Shown: positions 12,894 to 24,687 of the stretch, piece by piece
Layout: each line of letters opens with the position of its first letter
How positions within the stretch are numbered: position 1 is the stretch's first letter
Assembly: GCF_018812025.1 (NCBI RefSeq)
Contig: NC_063054.1
Coordinates: 38,645,896 to 38,709,895, forward strand
Source: Megalobrama amblycephala
Taxonomy: Eukaryota > Chordata > Actinopteri > Cypriniformes > Xenocyprididae
Length of the DNA stretch: 64,000 nt
Reading direction: 5' to 3'
Notes under the pieces: generated by a model
What the model was told of the DNA's origin: nothing
Database searches by the model: none
Seen by the model: the letters and a program-made list of their open reading frames with translations, nothing else
Position numbers and translations under genes: made by a program

Positions 12894-13712
12894 AATTAAA
12901 ATGACGTAAAAAGTCAAAATTACGACATATTGTCATATTTATGAGATTAAGTTATAATTATAACATACAAAGTCATAATTATGACATAAAAAGCCATAAT
13001 TATGACATAAAAAGTCAGAATTATGACATGCCAAGTCATCATTATGAGATCAAAAGTCATAATTCTAACAGAAAAGAAAAAAATATGATATACTAAGTGA
13101 AAAATCTGACTTAAAAAGCCATAATTATGGAATACTAAGTCATATTTATGAGATGAAAAGTCAATTCTAACAGAAAAAGTCAAAATTATGATATACTTAG
13201 TGGAAAATCTGACATAAAAAGTCAAAATTATGACATATAAAGATAAAATGATGACATAAAAAGTCAAAATTACGACATACTGTCATTTATGAGATTAAGT
13301 TATAATTATAACATAATTAACATATAACATCAGAATTATGACATGCTAAGTCATGATTATGAGATGAAAAGTCATAATTCTAACAGAAAAGAAAAAAATT
13401 ATGATATACTAAGTGAAAAATCTGACTTAAAAAGCCATAATTATGACATAAAAGTTAAAATTAATGCATACTAAGACATTTTTATGAGATGAAAAGTCAA
13501 TTCTAACAGAAAAAGTCAAAATTATGATATACTTAGTGGAAAACTTGCCTTAAAAGCCATAATTATGAAATAAAGTCATTATGGCATATAATGTTAAAAT
13601 GATTATGTAGAAAGCCCGACATAAGTTGAAATTATGACAAAAATCATAATTGTGACTTTTTATCTCATAATTGCTACTTTTTCGTCTCATAATTATGACT
13701 TTTTATGTCATA
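12894..13712. repeat. Degenerate tandem array with TCATAATTATGA palindrome (locus 1)
   Basis: Units of about 20 bp of the type AAAGTCATAATTATGACATA recur with substitutions. The core GTCATAATTATGAC is a perfect 14-bp palindrome. From about 13,640 the orientation of the asymmetric part reverses (TTATCTCATAATT, GACTTTTTATGTCATA), so the array ends in an inverted copy. Open frames rich in Tyr-Val-Ile-Ile are by-products. Confidence 0.93.
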
Positions 13713-13852
13713 TTTATATGATTTACCAAAGCATGATTTCTTCTCATATGGCAGAACATTCAGATGTCGTCAGACTTCAGACTATAATATTAATACTGAG
13801 AGAGATAGAAGAAACCTGTTGCTTTAGGAAACAGATAATAGCAGTTATTTTC
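13475..13852 (+). repeat. Duplicated segment, copy 1
   Basis: About 375 bp, from TTTTTATGAGATGAAAAGTC through GCAGAACATTCAGATGTCGT to AATAGCAGTTATTTTCTCC. It recurs at about 17749-18119 in the same orientation with few differences, including the non-array sequence after the palindromic units. Confidence 0.88.
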
Positions 13853-13854
13853 TC

Positions 13855-13968
13855 CTTTTGGGGTAAAATCATATTATATATTGTATTGGCAACTCATCAA
13901 TTAAATATTTACCATCTTATATTCTGCATGATTGGATGTTTTTAAATAAACACTGACAAAAACTATAC
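13855..13968 (+). repeat. Direct repeat, copy 2, right of the palindromic array
   Basis: Matches 12780-12893 over about 110 bp (GGGTAAAATCATATTATATA, TTGGCAACTCATCAATTAA, CATGATTGGATG). Diverges after ACTGACAAAAACTATA. Confidence 0.9.
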
Positions 13969-14040
13969 AAGTTTAAGGGCTTCAGCTTTGATCACAGGAA
14001 TAAATTACATTTTACTATATATTCACATAGAAAACAGCTG

Positions 14041-14545
14041 TTGGAGCTGCTTTGAGATCCTCATATCTCTGGGACTGGACCATCGAGGGGCTTGAAAATG
14101 AAGATTTCAAAAGGAAAGTTTAGTAAGAATGAGAATCTAGAAGGATATTAAGATATCTTTAATACTTTTAGAGTTACAGGCATGTAAACTTTAGAAAAGG
14201 AGTATTTATGGCACTCAGACAGGAATGTTTTATACAATTGAGTTGATAGAAAAACACAAGATACATTTGTAGTTTCAACATTATTTGTTCTTCAGATATT
14301 CCTCTTTAAAAGAAAAAAGTATCATCTATATGCAAAGTGACCCACATTTGGTTTTTGACCACTGAAAATGTGTACAATTTACTCATGGAGCCACATTAAG
14401 ATCCTCGTATCTCTGTGAATGAACCATCGAGGGCCTTAAAAATGAAGATACCAAAAGAAAAGTTTGATAAGAACCAGAATCTAGAAGGATATTAAGATAT
14501 CTTTAAAACTTCTTGAGTTACAGACATGCAAACTTGAGGCAAAGA
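14041..14545 (+). repeat. Tandem pair of a ~150-bp repeat
   Basis: Two copies, about 14041-14190 and 14389-14540, share CTCATATCTCTG / CTCGTATCTCTG, CCATCGAGGG, AATCTAGAAGGATATTAAGA, and TATCTTTAA...GAGTTACAG. The sequence between them is unrelated. Function unknown; probably fragments of one dispersed element. Confidence 0.75.
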
Positions 14546-16189
14546 ACACCAGAAGTGCTTTTCTGCCATTTTTGAGCGGTCACTGTTGGCATATAATGAA
14601 ACACAGATTGATAAAGTCAACAGATTTTACTAATAAATCTACCAATCTCTGTGTGAAAATAAAATAATGATGCTGCCATCTTTCTAAAGTCATTTTTACA
14701 CTCCTCTAATTTGCTCCAAATCTCAGGTGAAAATGGTCATTTTGACCCCCTCTACAGAATAGTTGATTACTCAGTAAATATACATCTGTGATGTTTAATA
14801 TTTTGGCTTTCTACAGAAAAAAATATTAACAAAATGAAAAATTTGAGCAGGAGAAGTTTCCAAAACACGGAAATGACCCTACTGTGATTTGTAATATTAT
14901 TTCATATTTGTACTGTATTTTTGATCAAATAAACAATCATCACAAGTTGGTTTCCCAAAACTCAAACTCTGACCTGTAATCTGTGATGACTTTTTAAAAC
15001 ACATCCTGAACGAAAGCCTGTTTCAGCTTTCTGATATGAAACAGAGCAGCATATAATTCCTCCACCTCCAGAGATTGTTTTTATATATTATTTTGACGTC
15101 TCATATCAGAGGAGACCGATTCAGTTTAGACCGAACATGATGGATTTCAAAGATTTTTTTAACCCTCCGTTGTTTGTCTTGAGGACAGACTGAAACACAT
15201 TATAATGACGATCATATTGATCATGAAAACATCAACTCTACAGTCAAGCATTTCTGACGCCATCGAAGAGAAAAAGCTGAAGATTTATAACGTATTTTAG
15301 TATAAATATGTGCAGAACTCTTGGCCGTTTCAGGCTTATGTTTCGACAACAGATGTGGATGTATTTTCATAAGCATATGAGAAAACACTTTTCAATAAGG
15401 TTTCGTTTGTTAACATTAGTTAACGTGAGCGCTTTAGATAATATGCATGAGCTTCAGCTGAGGTTTTGTGTTCTTGAACGTGTTCCTCATTAGGAAGAAC
15501 ATGGAACGAGTCATGACTGATGGAAATGTGTCTGTGTTTCCTGAAGGGTTTCTCATTTATAAGAAATTCCACTCATTATTTCTCAGTGAGACGCAATTAA
15601 ACTGAAACTCCAAACTCAAATTTTAGCTTCCAATTAGATGCAGAAAAAGCAGCAGATAAACGATTGTGACGGGCGTCTGTGAAACTCACGGCTGTGGATT
15701 AGAGTCGCCGCCGCAGACGTGCTTCTACACGCCGCACGAAGCTTTGAGGGCTTTAAGTCTTGGAAAATGTTCAATTGTTAAACCTACTTCTCTTTGGAGA
15801 ACGTGAGTGTTTTCGTTTGCCAAGGAAGAACTAATTACTGGCGTATAGATGCTCGCAGCCGTGTGTGGAAAACTGGCCTTCCTCTGTGAGCTCAGAGCAG
15901 CTGGAAGCGTTTGACCGCTGACGCCTGTGAGATCGTGACCAAAGAACAGCAATTAGAGAAGAACATCTCTGTGACGTGGAGCACTTCTCAGGGAATGTGC
16001 TTCACCAGGACTCGGCTGAACCTCTGATGACTAGCTGTTTTCCAGCAGTAACTTTGGGAGAGATGAAAATGTCCTCAGTAAGTGTTCGTCAGGGATAGAG
16101 AGTCCAGAGCTGTAAAACGAACAAACTCTTGAAAACACTTAAAAATAAAGGTTCTTCACTGGAGTCAATAGTTCCATAAAGAGTCCATT
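14546..16189. other. Intergenic stretch without supported features
   Basis: Mixed-complexity sequence with only short chance frames. No splice-bounded exon or RNA gene recognised. Confidence 0.4.
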
Positions 16190-17975
16190 AAAAAGTAAAA
16201 TTATGACACAAATTATGAGATAAAAAAGGCCATAATAATGACATGCCAAGTCAAAATTATGACATACTAAGTGGAAAATCTGACTTAAAAAGCCATAATT
16301 CTGACATAAAAAAAAAACAAAATTATGACATACAAAGTTAAAATGACATAAAAAGTCATAATTATGACATATAAAGTTAAAATGACATAAAAAGTCATAA
16401 TTATGACATATAAAGTTAAAATGACATAAAAAGTCAAAATAATGACATATAAAGTTAAAATATGACATAAAAAGTTAAAATTATGACATATTGTCATATT
16501 TATCAGATAAAGTTATAATTATAACATACAAAGTCAGAATTATGACATACTAAGCCATATTTATGAGATTACATCATAAACAAAAAAAGTCAAAATTATG
16601 ACATATTGTCATATTTATGAGATTAAGTTATAATTATAACATAAAAAGTCATAATTATGACATGCCAAGTCATGATTATGAGATGAAAAGTCATAATTCT
16701 AACAGAAAAAGTCAAAATTATGATATACTGTCATATTTATGAGATGAAGTTATAATTATAACATAAAACGTCAAAATTATGACATACTAAGGCATATTTA
16801 TGAGATTACGTCATAAATAAAAAAAGTCAAAATTATGATATACTAAGTAGAAAATCTGACATAAAAAGCCATAATTATGACAAAAAAATCAAAATTATGA
16901 CATATAAAGTTAAAATTATATATATATATAAAAGACAAAATTATGACATACTAACTCATATTTATGGGATGAAAAGTCATAATTAAGACAAAAAGTCAAA
17001 ATTATGATATACTAAGTGGAAAATCTGACTTAAAAAGTCAAAATTATGACATATAAAGTTAAAATATGACATAAAAAGTTAAAATTATGACATATTGTCA
17101 TATTTATGAGATTAAGTTATAATTATAACATACAAAGTCAGAATTATGACATAAAAAGCCATAATTATGACATGCCAAGTCATGATTATGAGATGAAAAG
17201 TCATAATTCTAACAGAAAATAAAAAATAAAAAAAATAAAAAATAAAGTGAAAAATCTGACTTTAAAAGTCAAAATTATGACATAAAGTTAAAATAAAGAC
17301 ATAAAAAGTCAAAATTATGGCATACTAAGTCATATTTATGAGATGAAAAGTCAATTCTAACAGAAAAAGTAAAAATTATGATATACTTATAGCCATAATT
17401 ATGAAATAAAAAGTCGAAATGATGACATATAATGTTAAAGTGATGACATAAAAAGTCAAAATTATGACATACTGTCATATTTATGAGATGAAGTTATAAT
17501 TATAACATACAAAGTCAGAATTATGACATAAAAAGCCATAATTATGACATGCCAAGTCATGATTATGAGATGAAAAGTCATAATTCTAACAGAAAATAAA
17601 AAAATTACGATATACTAAGTGAAAAATCTGTCTTAAAAAGCCATAATTATGACATAAAAAGTCAAAATTATAACATACAAAGTCATAATTATGACATAAA
17701 AAGCCATAATTATGACATAAAACATCAAAATTATGGCATACCAAGTTATTTTTATGAGATGAAAAGTCAATTCTAACAGAAAAAGTCAAAATTATGATAT
17801 ACTTAGAGAAAAACTTGCCTTCAAAGCCATAATTATGAAATAAAGTCATTATGGCATATAATGTTAAAATGATTATGTAGAAAGCCCTACTAATGACATA
17901 AGTTGAAATTACTGAATGACTTTTTATCTCATAATTGCTACTTTTTCGTCTCATAATTATGACTTTTTATGTCAT
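16190..17975. repeat. Degenerate tandem array with TCATAATTATGA palindrome (locus 2)
   Basis: Same family as the 12.9-13.7 kb array: units such as AAAGTCATAATTATGACATA and blocks with CATGCCAAGTCATGATTATG. Larger blocks of about 150-300 bp recur (for example GACATATTGTCATATTTATG near 16,490, 16,600 and 17,095). The 3' end again turns into the inverted form (TTTTCGTCTCATAATTATG). Confidence 0.93.
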
Positions 17976-18119
17976 ATTTATATGATTTACCAAAGCATGA
18001 TTTCTTCTCATGTGGCAGAACATTCAGATGTCGTCAGACTTCAGGCTATAATATTAATACTGAGAGAGATAGAAGAAACCTGTTGCTTTAGGAAACAGAT
18101 AATAGCAGTTATTTTCTCC
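17749..18119 (+). repeat. Duplicated segment, copy 2
   Basis: Partner of 13475-13852, same orientation. It shares the inverted end of the array and about 135 bp of flank (CCAAAGCATGATTTCTTCTC to GCAGTTATTTTCTCC). The two arrays therefore moved or duplicated with their flank. Confidence 0.88.
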
Positions 18120-19539
18120 AAAAATATCTGGACTGGACAGGAGAAAGATGTCCATCTGATCACACCGTGATTATTCTATTCCATAGAAAAATAAGAATTG
18201 TCCATTTTGATTTCATGATGAGTTTCAGCGCATCAGTTCTCAGTGTTCTCAGTTCAGACTCATTAAGACAGAAAACAGCTGTCTTTCCTAAATGAGTTTA
18301 GAACCAAAAAATAAATTGATTTCCTTGACGCTTTCAGAGTTACGGCTTTAAACGGAATGTAAAATTGCCTTTGTGATGAGGAATTTGTTTTGTTTATGGA
18401 TTTTCTGATGCTGTGAATGCACATGAATTACTGTATTTGAGTCTCACTTCATCTTACAGCTCAATATGAGTGTGAATCTACTGCCCTCGTGTGTCTGTAC
18501 GCTCAAACTAACTCAACCAACCTGTGAATGTATAATGCTCTATCAGAAAATACAAATGTCTATTTTTAATTACATTATAAATAATTAGATTTTCTTAACT
18601 ATTAATTTTATATTAAGTATAAATAAATATATTGAATCTGAATTCTTATGAAACTTCATTCTGGTCCTTGTTTTGTGATTGAAGAATGTTGAACTAAAGC
18701 AGAAATTAAAAAGTCATGATTTTTTATTTTGTGCAAATCACAGTTTTTAATTTTGTTGAATTTAAAGGTTGATCTATACTGTATTTTAATGCAATTATTC
18801 CGGGAACCGCAGCTGCCAGTTTTCTGTAAAATCGCCCACGTTCAGCTGGTCCACGGATCTCCTCAGACATCAGAGACTGTGATGTGTGCATTTGGGTCAC
18901 GCATGCCTAACCTAGTTAACTCAGCCAGAATTACATAACCCACCCCTCAAGTCTTACATAATGCTAAATGAGCCAAAGTTTGGGCTAAACAGATGAAATG
19001 AAGCAGGTGTGCCACATTAAATGTCTAAACAAGCTCCTTCAGCTGGTGATTCGCAGTTAAAACAGCTACAGATGTGAAGAAACTGATTTTTTAGGATTCA
19101 CAAGACAACAAAACCACAAATGATCCATCATTGCTTCATCTGTCACCATAAATATAAATATTTTCAGTTCCGTTTAGACTCTAATCTGCCAGTCTCTTGC
19201 TGAAATATTTAATAAATAATATCTGAAATCACTGTTCCCAGAACATATTTTAATATGTGGAAAAATATGAGATGTTAAAGCTCCCTCCGTGTTTGTGAAG
19301 GAAATTGTTTAAAACAGTAAATTTGCCGATTTTCAAGCCGCTTTGTATTGTTACGATTCCGGTATTAGGCCTATATGTAAATGAACATTGTTTACTCTTC
19401 CTCCGTGTTATCTGGAGAGAGAAATTCACATTTATTTGTCAGTAATTTTGACAACTTCATGCTTTCATGAAAACTACAGATTATACTTCGCATTTTTCCC
19501 GCCCACGGACAGTCGGATCAGCGACGGTTATTAATAGAA
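18120..19539. other. Intergenic stretch without supported features
   Basis: AT-rich but not simple sequence. Only short chance frames. Nothing recognisable. Confidence 0.4.
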
Positions 19540-19701
19540 GGTCATTCTACAGAAACGTCCACTTTTGGCATGACAAAATGTCTTAAAATGTATTTCTTTT
19601 TTAACATTTAAACTTAGACCACATTATTATATTACACTTTGACACATAAATGACAGCTTAATGATTTTTTATTTTTTTGTGCATTTATTTAAAGACCGCA
19701 T

Positions 19702-20360
19702 GCACTCTTAGCCCAGATTTTATATTTACTTAAAAATATAATTACAATATACTTAAAATATTTAAGTTTGGTTGCATTACTTATAAAATATAAGTATATT
19801 CTACTAATTTGTGGGTGTATTTGAATGTGTTAATAAATGTAAGTGAAATGCACTTAAATTATGAAGTTTTTCTCCTGACCACGCCTCCTACACACTGGTT
19901 TGCGGCAGGTAATTATGCCATTTTGTCGTGGTGTGTGTGAATTCAAGGAGCTGTTGATGAACAGTTGGAACATTTGTTTTGGCAAGTTCTACAGACATTT
20001 TTTCCAAACATTTACCTTTTTATAGTTTTTCACCAAAGGAGAAAATCACAATTTTTAAGTTACCATCATCGAGGTCAGGGTTTGTTTTAGTTGAGCTCTT
20101 GACCCTTGACTTTTTAATATTAGATTTTGTTTGGGCAGTTTTAACTGCATTAAAACCAACCAGACAAGCAAAGTTAAAAGATGATCAGGTGTTGGTTATG
20201 TTTTCACATAATCATTATTTGATCTGAATCATTGAACTCATTTAGAGCCCAATCTTTGAGTTAGATTTACATTATTGATTACAGCAGCACTGTGATTCTA
20301 CAGCGGATCAATTTTTAAAATACAATTAAAAAAAAAAAAAAAAGTTGTCCTTATCACAAA

Positions 20361-20413
<53 letters not shown>

Positions 20414-20831
20414 TTAGGCACACACAGGCATCAAGAATCAGCGTATGAATTTCAACAACGGTGACAAGCAACATATTCTGATAAACAGATCAACTGAACA
20501 TTAGAAAACAAGCTACTAAAAAGTCACAGAAAAACAGCAAAATTTAAATAGTGACAATAAAGAAAATTACTGAGACAATTCAGCTCATAATTTATTCATG
20601 CAGCAATGCATGATGGGAGGCATGGATGAATTTTGATTGGTGGCAAGTTAACTTGCTTAGTACATTGAACTTAAATATACTAGGTGTAATAACAACAAAG
20701 TAATTAATATTACAAAACATTTTAAGCTAAATCAACTCAAATTATTAAGTTAACATTACTTAATTTTTTAAGGGCAACCAGTTTCCTCCAATTTTTTAAG
20801 TAAATTCAACTTATCCGGGCTAACAGTGTGC
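19702..20831. mobile_element. Nested DNA transposon with TTAGCCC inverted ends (inner element)
   Basis: Left end GCACTCTTAGCCCAGAT and right end ATCCGGGCTAACAGTGTGC are inverted matches. Both ends are followed inward by TTTACTTAAAAA-type sequence. It sits wholly inside the 19540-20902 element. It contains an (AT)n run and an A-tract but no transposase frame. The superfamily is not certain. Confidence 0.75.
20370..20410. repeat. (AT)n microsatellite
   Basis: Uninterrupted TA dinucleotides preceded by an A-tract, inside the nested transposon. Confidence 0.98.
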
Positions 20832-21426
20832 ACCATTTAGAATGCTTATAATATTTCTGTAAAGTCTAGGGACAGAAAAGTGGACGTTTCTGTAGAATGA
20901 CCCAAAACAGTTATTGTAAGAGAACGTTTATTTTCACTGAAAATTGTCTACTATTTAAACGGCATTGTGTTAAAGAATAGAACACACAATATGAACCGCT
21001 TTCTTACCAGTACACTACGTCGTTTTGCGTCGGGATGAACGGCAGATTCTTTCCGTTTTTCCCCTCCATTTGGCCTAAAACGCTCAAATGTTGACTACAA
21101 ACACGAAGGTTTTTCGGTGTTCTCTCCATATTTGCGACTCTTTCGAAGCGCTTCGTGAAACCTTTGCGAATCATTTGTTTCAAACTATTTTCGGCTCTTG
21201 GTGCGCGTATCTGCCAAAGTCACGTGATTTAAATAAGCTGTTTCGATATGAACCATGGTTTTTACATGACCTCGGATCAATTTTATAATTTTGTAGCCAT
21301 TTTTATGACATATTTATATAATAAAAAGAAAGAGTTAGTCAACAGTCTCTCATAGAGAGCAAGAGTGGGGTTTCAGAAGTAAAAACTCCATTCATCCATA
21401 TCGGAAAATGATTTTTAACGATGACT

Positions 21427-22745
21427 TAAGGCCCGTTCACTCCAAGAACGATAACTATAAAGATATAGTTCTAAAAATCGTTCAAAATATACAAGAATAG
21501 CAGTGTTCACACCACAGCTATAACAATAACGATATAGAGAAACGATATCGCCAAAGTCCAGAAAAAGCCACCACTGTTTGACAAGTCAAACCCCCTTTCA
21601 ATGATGCTTTGAAGAAAATTGATATATGGAAAACAATCGGTCATACTCTCGGAATAAATGGTGAGAAGTATTAAGGATTGTGTCAGGCTAGCAAACAGTG
21701 TAACATAAAATTACCGCTAGTTTCGACGCCATTTTATAGCTTCCTTTGAAGTTGCAGTGAAGGCGTTGTTTTTAATCCACTATACTGACTTCGTCAGCTA
21801 AATTCACTGTTAGATTAGATCGATTACACCAAAGAATTTACACTAACAAGAAGCGACACTCAACAGAAGGTTCCATTGCAGCGCCGGCGCCCAGCAGCAG
21901 CCCTGCGCTTCCGCCATTCTGGAGTGAAAGCGAGTCGCAGTCCACTAGTTTCTATGGCAATATCAGCTGCTTTGTTAAAACAAAACGTACATTAAAGCTG
22001 AAATACAACAACGTAGAATAAAATACTATCACTAGTGATCATCAAATCCTTTTAACAGTTTATTTTACACACTTTGTGTTTAAGTCTTCCACTTTTTTCA
22101 CAAAACCTTTTCTCTTTAGAAACCCAGTCAGTTTGGGTTAAAATTATTTAAAAGGCTTATAAACACTGAATTATTACTAACATATGAAATTAAATTAAGG
22201 ACATGCATCAGAAAAATTGGGAATGTTGGACAATAAATATATGAATATAACAGCTTGATTTTGCAGTGTTGTCTAATGTGTGTTAAAGCAAAAGTGTCCA
22301 AAAGTGTGAATTATGTGATATCGGACACAGCAATGCATCATGTATTATAAGATCATTATGTTTGTAGCGTGATCCATTAAAACATACAATTTATATTTCA
22401 ATTCAGACCTAGATATTATTACTATTACTCCACTAGGTCTGAAATTAATTATTAATTTACTATTAATAAATGTGTAAAGTTGCATAAAATGGAAATACTC
22501 AATAAAGTAGGCTATGTTACGTCAGATGGATGAATGGTTGGATTCCACAACTGGTAAAATAAAACGTATATAAGACAATACAACATTTACTGTAGGATCA
22601 TACAATTTACTGCTGACTTAATTAAAAAACTGTTATAATGCGCTTCTTATTTGGCAGTGAAATTCACCGATTTTGGGAGAGTAAGATGTGAAGGATTCTA
22701 TGGTCCAGTTAGTATTTCACATCATAATGGCGGCCGCGCTACCGG
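21427..22745. mobile_element. Probable DNA transposon remnant (GGCCCGTTCAC end)
   Basis: Starts AAGGCCCGTTCACTCCAAG and continues with GAACGATAACTATAAAGATA and GTTCACACC, a left end that I recall as frequent in fish transposons. A matching right end was not found; CTATTCACACCAAAC at about 22,830 is a weak candidate. The right limit given here is a guess. Confidence 0.4.
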
Positions 22746-23081
22746 AGCGCCATCTAGTGGCTGTTACCCAAAAAATATCAAAGTGTCGCCTCTTGTGTTC
22801 TAAACTCTTTGATTACACTAGCTATTCACACCAAACATAGTATGCTGAGGACATCTGCTGGTTAAAGCATGTAAATGCAACAAGAACAGCAAAAACATGT
22901 TGTCCACACTTTGGGCAAAAAAAATGGGCAAAATCCACAGAATAAGAGAAAAATGTTTTGTTGTGCCTTTGGATGTCAAAAAATATAGTCTTCATTTTAT
23001 AGAATACCGTCGTTGAAGCTAAACGCAGACGTTTATGTTGCAAGTCACAGACTGATGAAACCTGCGATGATTAGTCTACTA

Positions 23082-23717
23082 TTAAAGGGTTAGTTCACTC
23101 AAAAATGAAAATAATGTCATTAATTACTCACGCTCATGTCGTTCCACACCCGTAAGACCTTCGTTCATCTTCAGAACACAAATTAAGATATTTTTGATGA
23201 ACTCCGATGGTTACTTATATAGTGATGGCCGATTTCAAACCACTGCTTCAGGAAGCTTCAGAGCGTTATGAATCAGTGTGTCAAATCATGATTCGGATCA
23301 CGTGTCAAACCGCCAAACTGCTGAAATCATGTGACTATGGCGCTCCGAACTGCTGATTCGACACGCTGATTCATAACGCTCTGAAGCTTCCTGAAGCAGT
23401 GTTTTGAAATCGGTCATCACTATATAAGTCGTTATTATGTTTTTTTGGCGCACCAAAAATATTCTCGTGGCTTTATAATATTAATATTGAACCACTGTAC
23501 TCACATGAACTGATTTAAATATGTTTTTAGTACATTAATGAATCTTGAGAGAGGAAATGTCATTGCTGGCTATGCAGGCCTCACTGAGCCATCGGATTTC
23601 AACAAAAATATCTTAATTTGGGTTCTGAAGATGAACGAAGATTTTACGGGTGTGGAACGCCATGAGGGTGAGTAATTAATGACTGAATTTTCATTTTTGA
23701 GTGAACTAACCCTTTAA
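23082..23717. mobile_element. TTAA-flanked MITE, copy A (about 636 bp)
   Basis: Begins TTAAAGGGTTAGTTCACTC and ends GAGTGAACTAACCCTTTAA, a near-perfect terminal inverted repeat with TTAA at both outer ends. The inner parts are also inverted repeats: ATTACTCACGCTCATGTCGT at the left and CATGAGGGTGAGTAATTAAT at the right. No transposase. Four related copies lie at 43.6, 44.9, 46.2 and 49.5 kb. I infer a TTAA-type target site; the superfamily is not proven. Confidence 0.92.
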
Positions 23718-23849
23718 AGCAGGAATTTGATGCAAACAGTAAGTCTACATACAGTTACAGCATGAAAAAATATTTTTATATATATACCATTTTACATTGA
23801 TAACTTTTAAACCTATTTTATAAAGACTTTTTTCTTGCAAGTCATGTTT

Positions 23850-24075
23850 ATATCTCCCAGTTCGGTCTTTATAACTCACAGTTGTGAGTTTATATCATAA
23901 TTCTGAGGGGGGAAAAGACAGAATAACAAGTATATCTCACAATTCTGTTTTTCCTTCTAAGAATTTTAGGATATAAACTCAGATTTGCGAGAAAAAAAAA
24001 GTCAGAATTGTGAGATATAAATTCAAAATTAACTTTTTTTATTCTTTTATTCCGTGGCTTCCACAGACTGCTACT
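23850..24075. repeat. Short tandem/inverted repeat of GTGAGATATAAA type
   Basis: Units such as ACTCACAGTTGTGAGTTTATA, TCTCACAATTCTG, AGTCAGAATTGTGAGATATA and the end CCGTGGCTTCCACAGACTG form a degenerate array. I recall this class from cyprinid genomes. It ends about 110 bp upstream of the likely fkbp3 5' UTR. Confidence 0.7.
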
Positions 24076-24079
24076 GCAG

Positions 24080-24223
24080 AACTGGCTCCGCCCACAAAAA
24101 CGTCATCGCTGTTTGCAAACACAAAATAGATAATGCGACATAGCGTGAACGCGGTTCCTTTAAGACGCTCTGCGCCGTGATTGGTTGTTAGAAGCACGTG
24201 GTGTTTGTGGCGCATTGATCAAG
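24080..24223 (+). promoter_or_regulatory. fkbp3 promoter / 5' UTR region
   Basis: A short GC-richer stretch with CpGs directly upstream of the fkbp3 start codon, containing GCGCCGTGATTGGTTGTTAG (an inverted CCAAT-type box, ATTGG at about 24,179) and an E-box-like CACGTG at 24,195. No TATA box at a suitable distance. The transcription start cannot be fixed from sequence. Confidence 0.5.
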
Positions 24224-24654
24224 ATGGCGGCGGATCCAGCGCGAGTGTGGAACGAGGAGCAGCTCAAGACTGAAGAAGTGCCTAAAAAAGAGCTCATCAA
24301 ATTCATCCAGGACAACGCAGCACACTCGGTAGTGTACACACTACACCTGTGCTCTCACGCGTACGAAACAACACTGAGACTGTGCGCAGAGGGGGTTTGA
24401 GAGATGTGTCGAAACAGGCAAAATCAAACGCATGTTTTGTGTCGCCTATAAATAGAGACATATTCACTTATTAATATATTCTTGCATCATTATTTTAAAC
24501 AGCATAATAAATCATTTATAGAGAGAAATTTGCATAATAATGGAAAATTAACATTAAATGTGCATGAAGAGTTTGCATAATATGGTGTTGTGGAATATAA
24601 ATTGGGTTCATATATTTATATTATATATAATATATTGTTTTATTCATTATATAG

Positions 24655-24687
<33 letters not shown>

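Larger units (their letters stand above)
19540..20902. mobile_element. Non-autonomous DNA transposon with inverted ends (outer element)
   Basis: Left end GGTCATTCTACAGAAACGTC (19540) is matched in inverted form by AGTGGACGTTTCTGTAGAATGACC at the right (to 20902); the inverted match runs about 26 bp. It encloses a second element at 19702-20831. No transposase frame is visible. Confidence 0.75.

Noticed and set aside
12780..13968. LTR retrotransposon with 114-bp direct repeats
   Set aside because: No TG...CA ends, primer-binding site, polypurine tract or pol-like frame; the interior is a palindromic array.
5530..18000. CRISPR-like regular repeats
   Set aside because: The repeats are contiguous tandem units with no unique spacers, in a vertebrate genome with no cas genes.
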